A stretch of DNA of 64,000 nt. Source: Rhizobium sp. Root482 (GTDB taxonomy: Bacteria > Pseudomonadota > Alphaproteobacteria > Rhizobiales > Rhizobiaceae). The DNA is taken from positions 62,001-126,000 of the forward strand of contig NZ_LMFA01000002.1 in assembly GCF_001426565.1 (NCBI RefSeq), written 5' to 3'. Below, piece by piece: positions 1 through 9,799 of the stretch (position 1 is the stretch's first letter; the number at the start of each line of letters is the position of its first letter). The notes below the pieces were generated by a model, which was given only the letters and a program-made list of their open reading frames with translations, had not been told where the DNA came from and searched no databases. Position numbers and translations under genes: made by a program.

Positions 1-196
1 CGTCGCGATAGTCGTCATCCTTCATCATCAGGTTGGCATTATTGGCGTTGAGGAACGAGATGACGGTCTGCCCGATCGGCAGCGAGGCGACTTCGTCAGC
101 AAAAATGAAGGCATCCGCCCAGCCGAAATCACAGACCGGCAGGCCGAGGATCATCCGTTGCGATGCGCTGATCGGATTTCCGGGAGCGAAATTCAT
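1..196 (-). CDS. WecG/TagA/CpsF-family glycosyltransferase, N-terminal part only
   Basis: The first 65 codons of a gene whose remainder lies beyond the left edge of the window. The start ATG is at 196 on the minus strand. The peptide reads ILGLPVCDFGWADAFIF, then a stretch ending VISFLNANNANLMMKDDDYR. The paired Asn residues followed by Asp-Tyr-Arg resemble the N-terminal signature of WecG/TagA/CpsF glycosyltransferases, which transfer a hexosaminyl residue to a lipid-linked sugar in envelope polysaccharide synthesis. Only the N-terminus is visible, so catalytic residues cannot be checked. It lies downstream of the flagellar block in the same direction but is separated from it by about 420 bp and is probably an independent unit. 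Confidence 0.7.
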   Translation of the reverse strand, partial: MNFAPGNPISASQRMILGLPVCDFGWADAFIFADEVASLPIGQTVISFLNANNANLMMKDDDYRD

Positions 197-617
197 TGCT
201 GCGCGCCTCCCCGCCGGACAGGATATCCGGGAGAGCGGGAGAGCACGGCGCAAGCGTCACCGGCAGAAACATGACAAGCAAGGGCACGACCCGGCAACGG
301 GCCTGCCATCGGCAAGAATTGGAGAAGCAGAAACATGCCGCCACACAAGGATCGAGAACAGTTGGGCGGACTGTAGCAACATGACGTGAAATGGAGCTTA
401 AACCATTCATTCAAAAGCAAATTCGGAAATTAAGATTTCGTTCGTAATGACCGTTTTTCAGTGTGCTTTACGGGAGTTGGCGATGGCCCGGACCCGTGAC
501 TGGAGCCAGGGGGAAGCATGGCCCGTGTCGTTTCGGCACATATCGGGATCGGCCAAACGCCCTGTCGCGGGCCATTGCGGCAGCAGGCCAGCCGTTGCGA
601 CGCATCGGGCGCCCGCG
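197..617. other. Intergenic region upstream of the glycosyltransferase
   Basis: No convincing gene. Short open frames exist on both strands but lack ribosome binding sites and recognisable products. An AT-rich patch at about 395-450 stands out from the GC-rich surroundings and is the likeliest promoter region for the glycosyltransferase gene reading left. No clear Rho-independent terminator was found for the flagellar operon ending at 618. Confidence 0.5.
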
Positions 618-1181
618 TCACTGCGTGGATTCGGCAATCGCCCCCGCCGGAATCCTGTCCTTGGCCGAGACGCCGTTCTTGTCCACGATCGGCACAGGTC
701 TGCGCGGCTTCTCGTTTGCCGAATTGGCGATGCGGGCAACGTCGGCCTTGGTGAGATATTCCAGCTGTTCGACGAGCACTTCATAGATCACTTCGTCGTG
801 AAGCTGCTTGTTCAGGCCTTCGCGGATGACCGTCTTGAAATGGGTGAGGTCGAAATTGGTGGTATCGGCGATATTGATGAGCTTCTGGCCGACGAGAATA
901 TCGAACAGCGCATTCGTCACCGCTTCCTTGAGCGGCACTTCGATGTGCTTCACTTTGGCCTTATCGACGGAGAAAGACAATTTGGTCAGGAAATAACCCT
1001 GCACCGCGCCATCGGTGATCACCGGTACCGTGACCGGTTCGCCCTGAACATATTCCCGCGAAGCGCGGCGCTGCGCCTCCGCGTCCGTTTCCACCGGTGC
1101 CGATGCGTGCTGGATCGAAAAATAGACGGATCCGAGCGATACTGCGCAGATCCACACACCGGTGAGAACGAGCTTCAGCAT
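618..1181 (-). CDS. Membrane-anchored hypothetical protein, possibly FliL-like
   Basis: 187 aa. Start chosen at 1181, where the ATG overlaps the stop of the preceding gene (ATGA). Residues about 4-22 form one hydrophobic segment with few positives after it, so the rest is probably periplasmic. The body has the order of elements seen in FliL-type periplasmic domains: a beta stretch (GYFLTKLSFSVD), a helix (VPLKEAVTNALFDILVG), then a long helix (LNKQLHDEVIYEVLVEQLEYL). The tail after residue 165 is Pro/Arg-rich and looks disordered. Homologues are conserved hypothetical proteins at this end of rhizobial flagellar clusters (from memory of the S. meliloti layout). The FliL resemblance is my inference from pattern, not an alignment. 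Confidence 0.6.
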   Translation of the reverse strand: MLKLVLTGVWICAVSLGSVYFSIQHASAPVETDAEAQRRASREYVQGEPVTVPVITDGAVQGYFLTKLSFSVDKAKVKHIEVPLKEAVTNALFDILVGQKLINIADTTNFDLTHFKTVIREGLNKQLHDEVIYEVLVEQLEYLTKADVARIANSANEKPRRPVPIVDKNGVSAKDRIPAGAIAESTQ

Positions 1182-1552
1182 CAGAAGTCGCCGTAGCGGA
1201 ACTGCTGCTCGGAATAGATGCCGTCGGCATCGGCGTCCTGCACGGCTGTCTTGAGAAGATCGACGACCGAGCGGCAGGCTTCCATATGTGCATGCACCTT
1301 CTGGGAATTCGTCATCAGCTTGGATTTGATATGCTGGGTCTGGGAGACGAATGACGAAGAAATCTCGTTCGGCGCGGCATCGCGATGCAACATGGTCAGT
1401 TCGTAGAGGCAACGGCTCTTGCGGGCGTTCGAGGTTTTAAGGTCGAACGCCGGATCATTGCCGATCCGGGCATTCTCGTTGTCGAGGATCATTTCGAGAC
1501 GGCCCAGCACGTTCTGGATACGCACGTCGCTCGATGCAGCAGCTTCCATCAT
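1181..1552 (-). CDS. Small helical protein, candidate FlgN-type export chaperone
   Basis: 123 aa, mostly amphipathic helix with no membrane segment or signal peptide. It has the general shape of FlgN chaperones of hook-associated proteins: an N-terminal helix with regularly spaced hydrophobics (LGRLEMILDNENARI), a basic middle (LYELTMLHRD), and a C-terminal helix with N..K...H...CRSVVDLL followed by a short tail containing DG.Y. It is translationally coupled to the next gene by ATGA. Its operon carries flhA, fliR, a FliJ-like and a FlgJ-like protein, and no other FlgK/FlgL chaperone was seen in the window. Family membership is inferred; a plain hypothetical protein is the safe reading. Confidence 0.65.
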   Translation of the reverse strand: MMEAAASSDVRIQNVLGRLEMILDNENARIGNDPAFDLKTSNARKSRCLYELTMLHRDAAPNEISSSFVSQTQHIKSKLMTNSQKVHAHMEACRSVVDLLKTAVQDADADGIYSEQQFRYGDF

Positions 1553-1649
1553 TTCGCTCCCTTTGGCGCACGCGGCACGAAGGTTCTCCTTAACGTGAGC
1601 CGGTGCGCGGAATAGTGTCTGTAAGGCTCGGGCTGTTTGCAGCTACAGC

Positions 1650-2216
1650 CTAGGCCTGATCCCTGTCGTCGTCGGTTTTAAAGAAACTATCGATGGCCTT
1701 GCGCTCATATTCCTGCACCATGCTCAGGGCGACATTGTTGTCGTTGCCGTCGAGCGAGGCGTTGACCCGGTCTGGACCGTCCGAGCCGACGATGCGGTCG
1801 GTGACCATGCTTTCGGCGATGCCGACGCCATTGCCCTTGGCCATGACATTGCCGATCTGCTCGGCCATCATGCTTTTCCAGATGTCGCCGGACGTGCCCT
1901 TGCCGTAGACTTCCTCGCTTTCGGTGGGCAGCATCGATTTCACGAAATTCTGCAGCACCATCGCTTCGAACTTGCGGTAGGTTTCCGGAATCTGCTTGGC
2001 TTCGGCGCGGTTGTTGATGTCGCCGAGGCTGTTGGTCGGGCTATCCTGGTTGAGGACCGCGACCGTATTGGCAAAGCCGCTGCCATTCTCGGCAAGGCTC
2101 GTGGCCTGGAAAGCGGCGCGATTGGCCTTCAACCGTGCCTGCGCTTCCTGTACCTCGGCCGGATCGGCGGCGCGCACGACATCCAGCACCAGGTCGCTTG
2201 GAGGGGAAATGGCCAT
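1650..2216 (-). CDS. flgJ: FlgJ-like rod-binding protein (N-terminal domain type)
   Basis: 188 aa. The central part (about residues 70-140) carries the rod-binding domain: Y-R-K-F-E-A-M-V-L-Q-N-F-V-K-S-M-L, then a Gly-rich loop and WKSMMAEQIGNVMAKGNGVGIA. It acts in the periplasm as scaffold for rod assembly. Enterobacterial FlgJ has a second, muramidase domain; this protein ends before it, as usual in alphaproteobacteria. The peptidoglycan-cutting partner is probably the separate transglycosylase at 12062-12628. The gene lies about 110 bp downstream of the FliJ-like gene, in the same direction. Confidence 0.75.
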   Translation of the reverse strand: MAISPPSDLVLDVVRAADPAEVQEAQARLKANRAAFQATSLAENGSGFANTVAVLNQDSPTNSLGDINNRAEAKQIPETYRKFEAMVLQNFVKSMLPTESEEVYGKGTSGDIWKSMMAEQIGNVMAKGNGVGIAESMVTDRIVGSDGPDRVNASLDGNDNNVALSMVQEYERKAIDSFFKTDDDRDQA

Positions 2217-2328
2217 TGCTGTATCCTCTCGTCACGAAGCAAAAGCGTGAAACGCCATGGATAACTTCGTGTTTTCAGTGTCTTGACAGGGAGGAGCGGA
2301 CGCAGATGGCGACCATTCCGAAGCCGCA

Positions 2329-2742
2329 CTATGACCCGCCAACCTTACCGGAAGCTGGTGACTTGCCCACCACATGCTGATCGACAAGGTCGTAAATGGC
2401 GTCATCGGCCTCGGCCCGGTCCTCCAGGACACGGGCATCCTTCATGTTTTCCTCCAGCCGGTCGCCCTTTGCCCTTTCTTTCAGGACGCGAGTTTCATGG
2501 ACCTGCTGGATGCCGTGCAGCATCTGGTCCTTCTGCGCGAGCCGGCCGAGCTGCGAGGCATAGTGACCGGAAAACATCGCATGCAGCGGGCTCGCGGACC
2601 CCATCGCATCGGCCACCACGTCGATGGTTTCGGCCAGGTCGCGGCGCTGGCGCGCGGTTTCGGCCAGTTCGCTTTCCGCCATCTGCTCGAGATGCCGCTG
2701 GACGGCGACGAGACGTTTGAGTTTTTCGGATCGGCTTTTCAT
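2329..2742 (-). CDS. fliJ: FliJ-like flagellar export protein
   Basis: 137 aa, almost entirely charged coiled coil: MKSRSEKLKRLVAVQRHLEQ at the start, then long Glu/Arg/Gln-rich helices to about residue 105. This is the composition and size of FliJ, the central stalk-like component of the FliI/FliH ATPase complex in the cytoplasm. FliJ sequences are poorly conserved, so the call rests on the coiled-coil character, the N-terminal pattern and the position directly downstream of fliR (6 bp gap). The C-terminal 25 residues are less helical and end in a Gly/Ser tail. Confidence 0.6.
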   Translation of the reverse strand: MKSRSEKLKRLVAVQRHLEQMAESELAETARQRRDLAETIDVVADAMGSASPLHAMFSGHYASQLGRLAQKDQMLHGIQQVHETRVLKERAKGDRLEENMKDARVLEDRAEADDAIYDLVDQHVVGKSPASGKVGGS

Positions 2743-2748
2743 GGCGGA

Positions 2749-3501
2749 TCAGCCTCCCTGCATGACCGTGCCGAAGCCATCGGCAAACAGCTTGAGCATC
2801 GCGGCAATGCCGAGATAGAGAAGAAACATGCCGCCCATGATGAGATAGGGCAAGGAGATGAAGTATAGCGGCATTTGCGGCGCCAGCTTGTTGACCATGC
2901 CGATGGCGAGGTTGAACAGGAGGCCGTAGATGAGGAAGGGGCTGGCCAGCCGCAGCATGATGTAGAAGGTCGTTTCCAGCGAATTCGTCAGGGTGATCAG
3001 CACGCCCTGCGGATCGAAGCCGACGCCGAGCGGCATGACCTTGTAGGAATCGACGAGGCTCGACAGGATCACATGGTGGAAGTCGAGCATGAAAAGGACC
3101 ATCAGCCCGGCAAAGCTGATCAGGTTGGTCAGCTGATTCTCGGCCGTATCTTCCAGCACGTCGGCGGTTGGCGGAGCGTTGAAGCCCATCATCATGGTGA
3201 TGATCGTTCCGGCGAACTGCAGGCCGAGCACATAATAGCGCGCGATCAGCCCGATCACCCCGCCGATGACCGTTTCCGTGGCGACGATATAGATATAGGT
3301 GTGGCCCTTGCCGGATATCTGCGGATAGATCTCGTTCCACATGATCGGCAGGATGGCCATGGAGACCGCCACGGCGACGAAGAGACGGATCTGCACGGAC
3401 ACGCGCGCCGTCGAAAATCCCGGCATGACCATGATGCAGGCACCGATCCGGCAGAATGCGGCAAACAATGCCAGCACCGTGCCTTCCGGATCGGTGATCA
3501 T
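2749..3501 (-). CDS. fliR: Flagellar export gate protein FliR
   Basis: 250 aa integral membrane protein with about six hydrophobic segments, as expected of FliR, which forms the FliPQR export gate in the inner membrane. Typical features are the N-terminal [14 protein letters not shown], the Asn/Gly-rich [19 protein letters not shown] and the C-terminal membrane segment [19 protein letters not shown]. The ATG overlaps the flhA stop codon by four bases (3498-3501), so translation is coupled to FlhA, its partner in the export apparatus. Confidence 0.95.
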   Translation of the reverse strand: MITDPEGTVLALFAAFCRIGACIMVMPGFSTARVSVQIRLFVAVAVSMAILPIMWNEIYPQISGKGHTYIYIVATETVIGGVIGLIARYYVLGLQFAGTIITMMMGFNAPPTADVLEDTAENQLTNLISFAGLMVLFMLDFHHVILSSLVDSYKVMPLGVGFDPQGVLITLTNSLETTFYIMLRLASPFLIYGLLFNLAIGMVNKLAPQMPLYFISLPYLIMGGMFLLYLGIAAMLKLFADGFGTVMQGG

Positions 3502-5585
3502 GAAATCGCGCCGATGATCTTTATCTCGAGGCCCTTGGCAAGCTCGACATGGCTGAGAACCGGCAATGTGGCAAACAGGCGCTCGATGATCATGCGCACA
3601 TAAGAGCGGGATTCGGGCGAACTTACCAGCACGAACGGCATGCCGCGGTCGAGATGTTCACGGATAACCTTGGTCGCCTGCTCGCTGAATTCCTCCAGAT
3701 GACGGGGATCGATGTCGAACTCGACGACTTCGCCCTTGGCGTCGCGCTTCAGCGCCTGGTGGAAAACCATGTCCCACTTGTTGCCGAGGCGAAGCACCCG
3801 CAGCGTGCCGTTGTCGGCAAGATCGCCGCAAAGCTGCTGCGACATGCGTACGCGCACATGCTCGACGATCTGCTCGGTCTTGCGGACATGCGGCGCGAGC
3901 TCCGCCACGGCTTCGAGGATCAGGTGCAGGTTGCGGATCGAGACGCGCTCGGCAAGGAGCAGCTTCAGCACGGCCTGCAGGCCCGAATAGGACATATGCG
4001 AGGTGCAGATTTCGTCCGCCAGCTTGCGGTATTCGGGATCGAGACGCTCGATCAGGATCTTCACATCCTTGTAGGACAGAAGCTGCGGCAGGTTGTTGCG
4101 GATCACCTCGGAAAGATGCGTCAGCACCACCGAGACATTGTCGATCGGATGGAAGCCTTCGCGCTTCAGGTCTTCGGTGAAGGTTTCGAGGATCGAGACG
4201 GCCGGCATGCCGAAGGCGGGTTCGCGGATATCGTCGCCCGGAACGCTCGGCTTGCGGCCGCCGCCGGTGACCACGATGACCTCGCCGACCCGCACCGTGT
4301 TGGACGCGATCGTCGTGCCGTGGACGCGGATATGATAGGCCTTGTCCGGAATGCCGATATCGTCCGTCACCTTGATCTCTGGCACGATCAGGCCGTACTG
4401 GCCGGCAAACTTGCGGCGCATCTTGCCGACGCGGAAGGCCAGTTCCTGATGGGCGCCGAGAAGGCGGGTGGAGACCTGCTTGCCGAGCAGCAGCTCGATT
4501 TCGGCCGTCTTCAAAACGGACTTGACCGAATCCTTCTCGCTGTCGGTCTTCTGTTGCGCCACATGCTGGTCCTGCTCGCGCTTCATCTTGTTGGCCGCTT
4601 CGAGCTTGCGCGGGATCACCCAGCCGAGAAAGGCCATGCCGCCGCCGAGAACGGCGAAGGGGAAGAATGGCAGGCCCGGCATCAGCGCCAGCATGAGAAT
4701 CAGGCCGGCAGCCACCAGAAGCGCGCGCGGATAGGCGCCCAACTGGCTGACGACCGCTTGGTCCGTCGAGCCGGAAGTGCCGCCGCGCGACACGAGCAGG
4801 CCGGCACCGAGCGAAACGATCAGGGCCGGGATCTGCGACACGAGCCCGTCGCCGACCGACAGCTTGACGAAGACATCCGCTGCCTCGCCGATCGACATGC
4901 CATGACGGACATAACCGATGATGATGCCGCCGAAGATGTTGATCGCGGTGATCAGCAGGCCGGCAATGGCATCGCCGCGCACGAATTTCGAGGCACCGTC
5001 CATCGAGCCGAAGAAGGAGCTTTCCTCCTCGAGCTCCCGACGCCGATGCTGCGCTTCCTTCTCGTCGATCATGCCGGCCGAAAGGTCGGCGTCGATCGAC
5101 ATCTGCTTGCCGGGGATCGCGTCCAGGGTGAAGCGGGCGCCGACCTCGGCGATACGCGTCGCGCCCTTGGTGATGACGATGAAATTGACGGTGATCAGGA
5201 TGAGAAAGACGATCAGGCCGATAACGAAATCGCCGCCCATGACCAGTTCGGCAAATCCGGCGATCACCCCACCCGCCGCATCATGGCCCTGGTGGCCGTG
5301 CGAAAGGATGACGCGCGTCGTGGCGATATTGAGCGCCAGGCGCGTCATCGTCGAGATCAGAAGAATGACGGGGAAGGACGAGAAATCGAGCGGCCGCTGG
5401 ATCCACAGCGCCACCATCAGGATCAGCACGGAGAATGCGATGGAAAAGGCAAGGCCGATATCGATCAGAAAGGGAGGGATCGGCAGAAAGAGGATCGACA
5501 GGATCATCACGACGCCGAGCGCGAAGCCAATATCGCGGCCCTTGGGCGAGACTTTCGGAATGATCAATGCAGCAGTCTGTGCCAT
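3498..5585 (-). CDS. flhA: Flagellar export gate protein FlhA
   Basis: 695 aa. The open frame extends 12 codons further upstream, but I start at the ATG at 5585 (MAQTAALI), which gives the usual FlhA length. Residues about 20-330 contain eight hydrophobic segments with the conserved FHIPEP-type loop ([20 protein letters not shown]). The C-terminal half is the soluble cytoplasmic domain that docks chaperone-substrate complexes. FlhA couples proton-motive force to protein export. It heads the flhA-fliR-fliJ-flgJ unit, and the 167-bp gap in front of it contains a copy of the shared flagellar promoter element. Confidence 0.97.
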   Translation of the reverse strand: MAQTAALIIPKVSPKGRDIGFALGVVMILSILFLPIPPFLIDIGLAFSIAFSVLILMVALWIQRPLDFSSFPVILLISTMTRLALNIATTRVILSHGHQGHDAAGGVIAGFAELVMGGDFVIGLIVFLILITVNFIVITKGATRIAEVGARFTLDAIPGKQMSIDADLSAGMIDEKEAQHRRRELEEESSFFGSMDGASKFVRGDAIAGLLITAINIFGGIIIGYVRHGMSIGEAADVFVKLSVGDGLVSQIPALIVSLGAGLLVSRGGTSGSTDQAVVSQLGAYPRALLVAAGLILMLALMPGLPFFPFAVLGGGMAFLGWVIPRKLEAANKMKREQDQHVAQQKTDSEKDSVKSVLKTAEIELLLGKQVSTRLLGAHQELAFRVGKMRRKFAGQYGLIVPEIKVTDDIGIPDKAYHIRVHGTTIASNTVRVGEVIVVTGGGRKPSVPGDDIREPAFGMPAVSILETFTEDLKREGFHPIDNVSVVLTHLSEVIRNNLPQLLSYKDVKILIERLDPEYRKLADEICTSHMSYSGLQAVLKLLLAERVSIRNLHLILEAVAELAPHVRKTEQIVEHVRVRMSQQLCGDLADNGTLRVLRLGNKWDMVFHQALKRDAKGEVVEFDIDPRHLEEFSEQATKVIREHLDRGMPFVLVSSPESRSYVRMIIERLFATLPVLSHVELAKGLEIKIIGAIS

Positions 5586-5651
5586 CGGAATGTCCGTCTC
5601 TTCATGAGAGGCGGGCAGCATTCATACCTGCTGCCCAAACTAGGGGCAGGC

Positions 5652-5674
5652 CTAGCGCACCAAGCTTGCGCGAA
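5652..5674 (-). promoter_or_regulatory. Candidate Rem-type flagellar promoter element before flhA
   Basis: Minus strand TTCGCGCAAG at 5674-5665, a 10-base spacer, then TAG at 5654-5652. It lies 67 bp upstream of the flhA start. One of seven copies found upstream of flagellar operons in this window. Function is inferred from recurrence and fixed spacing. Confidence 0.6.
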
Positions 5675-5752
5675 GGTGGCATCCTGGCGGAGAAGGGATG
5701 GCAGGACTTTTTGATACGACAGCCGCCGGCGCCTCCATGACGCACGCAGCCG

Positions 5753-6019
5753 TCAGAAGCCGCTCTGGATGCGGGAAAAGACGATGTCGGTAAAAATCGA
5801 AATCTGCGCGCCGACGAAGGAGGCCGAAAGGGCGATCGTCACCAGCACGGCAAGGATCTTCGGCACGAAGGTCAGGGTCATTTCCTGAACCTGGGTCAGC
5901 GCCTGGATCAGCGCAATGAGCACGCCGACGACCATAGCGGCGATAACGGCAGGCCCCGACGCGACGACAACCGTCCAGATCGCCGCCTGCACGATATCCA
6001 GGGCATCCGCCTCATTCAT
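5753..6019 (-). CDS. fliQ: Flagellar export gate protein FliQ
   Basis: 88 aa with two long hydrophobic segments separated by the short charged loop ALTQVQEMTLTFVPK, the classical FliQ hairpin. FliQ packs around FliP and FliR in the export gate of the inner membrane. It is the last gene of the flgE-flgK-flgL-flaF-flbT-flgD-fliQ run and begins 6 bp after flgD ends. Confidence 0.95.
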   Translation of the reverse strand: MNEADALDIVQAAIWTVVVASGPAVIAAMVVGVLIALIQALTQVQEMTLTFVPKILAVLVTIALSASFVGAQISIFTDIVFSRIQSGF

Positions 6020-6025
6020 AAGCGA

Positions 6026-7257
<1,232 letters not shown>

Positions 7258-8331
7258 TCAGAGGAAATTTATCAAACTCAACTGCTGAAGCCGCGAGGTC
7301 AGCGTGTAGGAGGTTTCGAGCTGCGTCTGCAGGGTCTTCAGCTGAACCGAAGCGGCGAAGGCGTCGATCCCTTCGAGATCCAACTGATGCGCCTTCATGA
7401 TCTTGGTCTGGGCCTCGATCGAGGTATTGGCCTTCTTGACGCGCTCCTGGGAAAGACCGAGCGAGCTTTGCGAGCCGATCAGCCCCGTCACCGCCTCGCC
7501 CATGTAGCCGACCGCCCTTTCCGTGACGACGGCACGCACGGAATCGCTGAGACTGACGCTCAGAAGCTCCGCGGAAATCACGCTTGCCAGGGCAAATTTC
7601 CGCATGCCTTCGGTATTGGCATTGGTCGAACTCTGGATGACCTCGTTGGCGCTGATGCGGCTCGTCATGTTCTGGCTCGAGGAGTTGGACCAGTCGGTCC
7701 AGCTGGAGCCGGGCGCCGAAGGATCCTCGAACATCGGTGCCAGCGTGTTCTCGATGAAATCCGTCATCTGCGCTTCGGTGAACTGGGCCACCGAGGTCAA
7801 GGGCGGCACCTGCGCCGGCTGTGCCGCGATGAACGTGCCAAGGGCAGCGTCATAGGAGGCCTTGGCCGGGGACGTCGGCGTGTAGGCGACAAAGGGCTCG
7901 ACATCCGTGTTGATGCCGGAGAACAGATATTCGCCGTTCAGCGAGGTATTGGCAGCCGAGGTAAAGGCGGTGATCGAAGCCTTCGTCTGGTCTTGGGCGA
8001 TCTTCAGGAGATCGCCGGTATTGTTGTCACGGAAGGCAAGCAAAGAGGTCAGCGACTTCTGGGCGGCCTCCTGCATCGCCTTCAGGGCTTCCTGGGATCC
8101 CGAAAGCCTCTGGTTGACGATGGAATTGGTGTCCTTCAGCGTCGCCAGCCGGTCAATCTGGGAAGTGATGTTGACGGAGCGGGAGGTCGAGGATCCGAGG
8201 GCCAAGCCATAATCGGCATGAACACCGGTCGCCACTTCGTCATTCAGTTTCATCATTTCGAGCTGACCACGCTGGATGGTCAGGCGCATGGCGTTCTGGA
8301 TCGCCAGGTTGGAAACGAAGGACGTTTTCAT
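7258..8331 (-). CDS. flgL: Hook-filament junction protein FlgL (HAP3)
   Basis: 357 aa, exported without cleavage. It has flagellin-like N- and C-terminal helices: MKTSFVSNLAIQNAMRLTIQ at the start, and a C-terminal helix with LKTLQTQLETSYTLTSRLQQ ending ...SLINFL. FlgL links FlgK to the filament. It starts 3 bp after flgK ends, within the flgE operon. Confidence 0.95.
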   Translation of the reverse strand: MKTSFVSNLAIQNAMRLTIQRGQLEMMKLNDEVATGVHADYGLALGSSTSRSVNITSQIDRLATLKDTNSIVNQRLSGSQEALKAMQEAAQKSLTSLLAFRDNNTGDLLKIAQDQTKASITAFTSAANTSLNGEYLFSGINTDVEPFVAYTPTSPAKASYDAALGTFIAAQPAQVPPLTSVAQFTEAQMTDFIENTLAPMFEDPSAPGSSWTDWSNSSSQNMTSRISANEVIQSSTNANTEGMRKFALASVISAELLSVSLSDSVRAVVTERAVGYMGEAVTGLIGSQSSLGLSQERVKKANTSIEAQTKIMKAHQLDLEGIDAFAASVQLKTLQTQLETSYTLTSRLQQLSLINFL

Positions 8332-8334
8332 GAT

Positions 8335-9777
8335 TTACCTCACAGCTGCAAGAAGGGCGGCCATCATGGCGTCCACCGTACTGACAAGTTTGGCCGAAGC
8401 CTTGTAGGATTGTTCGAGGTCGAGCAGCTGCGACAATTCCTCGTCGAGACTGACGCCGGTGACATTGCCCAGGGCTTCCCCCGTGCGCGACAGCAAGGCA
8501 GTCTTGTTGTCGCTGGCGGTCGATGCCGTGCTTCTCTGCTCTTCCAGCCAGCCGATCGAGGACGAGGCAAAATCAAGGATGCTGCTTGTGCCGTCGAGCT
8601 CGGTGCCGGGATCGAAGGCGATCGGGTTGCCGAGCGCCGTCACGAAACCGTCGAGAAGGGCGGTATAGCCGGAGCTGTCGTCCGTGTTCGATTTATAGGC
8701 CGGGCCGTTGAAGCCGCCGTCGCGCACGAGCGTCGGATTGCCGGCCGCCAGCGGATTGACCGCGAGCGAGGCGGCCATGCCGGGAACGATGGTCCCTGCC
8801 GCCGGAACAGTGGTGCCCGACCAGACGAAGAGCCCGGGCCGTGCTCCGGTGGCCGGCGTGGTATCTTCTTGGAACAGGGTCACCAGGCCACGGGCGATTT
8901 CGTCGAGCTGCTCCTGGAATTTCGGCGCGGTGGTATCACGCAACTGAAGCAGGCTCGAAAGCTTGCCTTCGCCGGACGTGTTGGCGCCGGTGCCGGGCTT
9001 CAGCGGTACGCCATCGACATAGATCGCATTACCGGCAGTGGTGGCGCCGAAGCCGGGGGTCGCCGTAAACGTTACGCTGCGCGCGGTGTTTTCGAACAGG
9101 ACCGTGCCATCAGACGTATAGATGACGGTGTCGTTGTTGGCGCGGGTCACCGTGGAAATGCCGACGATGTCGGAAATCTGGCGCAGAAGCTTGTCACGCT
9201 GGTCGAGCGTATCGCTTGCATCCGTGCCGCTGGCCGTGGCGCTCTGGACCGCGGCATTGGCATTTTCGAAATCGGCCAGGAGACTGTTCAGCGTCTTGAC
9301 CGAGGCGTCGATTTCCTTGTCGGCCTGATAGCGCACGTCCTGGACAGAAGCCGATGTCTTGCTCAACGACTTTGCGAGATCCGCCGCGCTCGATACGGTC
9401 GTGGCCGCAATGGACGTATTGCCGGGCGTCGAGGCGAATGTCTGGAGGCTGTCGCGAAACAGCTTCAGGTAATTCGACGGCGACGTTTCATAGCCATTGC
9501 CGCCCAGCGCCGATTTTATGGTTTCCAGGCCGGTCAGAAGAGTCTGCTGGGCCGAGGACTGCGAAATACTGATGGTATGCTGGCGCATCAGCGCGTCGTT
9601 CTGGGCGCGCTGGATGGAGACGATCTGCGCCCCGTTGCCGCTCGTGCCCAGCATTGCCATGCGACGGGAATAATCCGCATTGCTGACATTGGAGATATTC
9701 TTCGAAATAAGGGCCGTCTGGGCCGCCGTATTGTTGAATATCGTCTGGGCAGTGTTGATGGCTGATGACAGCGACAT
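8335..9777 (-). CDS. flgK: Hook-associated protein FlgK (HAP1)
   Basis: 480 aa. The N-terminal motif SLSSAINTAQTIFNNTAAQT is followed by ISKNISNVSNADYSRR, the usual rod/hook/HAP signature. The C-terminus has the matching helix (LEQSYKASAKLVSTVDAMMAALLAAV) that packs with it in the axial structure. It is exported through the flagellar apparatus and joins hook to filament. It lies 22 bp downstream of flgE and is followed at 3 bp by its partner flgL. Confidence 0.96.
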   Translation of the reverse strand: MSLSSAINTAQTIFNNTAAQTALISKNISNVSNADYSRRMAMLGTSGNGAQIVSIQRAQNDALMRQHTISISQSSAQQTLLTGLETIKSALGGNGYETSPSNYLKLFRDSLQTFASTPGNTSIAATTVSSAADLAKSLSKTSASVQDVRYQADKEIDASVKTLNSLLADFENANAAVQSATASGTDASDTLDQRDKLLRQISDIVGISTVTRANNDTVIYTSDGTVLFENTARSVTFTATPGFGATTAGNAIYVDGVPLKPGTGANTSGEGKLSSLLQLRDTTAPKFQEQLDEIARGLVTLFQEDTTPATGARPGLFVWSGTTVPAAGTIVPGMAASLAVNPLAAGNPTLVRDGGFNGPAYKSNTDDSSGYTALLDGFVTALGNPIAFDPGTELDGTSSILDFASSSIGWLEEQRSTASTASDNKTALLSRTGEALGNVTGVSLDEELSQLLDLEQSYKASAKLVSTVDAMMAALLAAVR

Positions 9778-9799
9778 GACGCAGACCGTACCTTTTCAA

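Noticed and set aside
1631-1650. Hairpin GGCTGT...ACAGCC after the FlgJ-like gene as terminator
   Set aside because: The stem is only 6 bp, overlaps the stop codon region and has no T-run; downstream genes in the same direction argue against termination there.
3549-5714. Long open frame (721 codons) on the plus strand opposite flhA
   Set aside because: It mirrors the codon phase of flhA in GC-rich DNA; composition is rich in Arg, His, Asp and Gln, and there is no recognisable domain or ribosome site.
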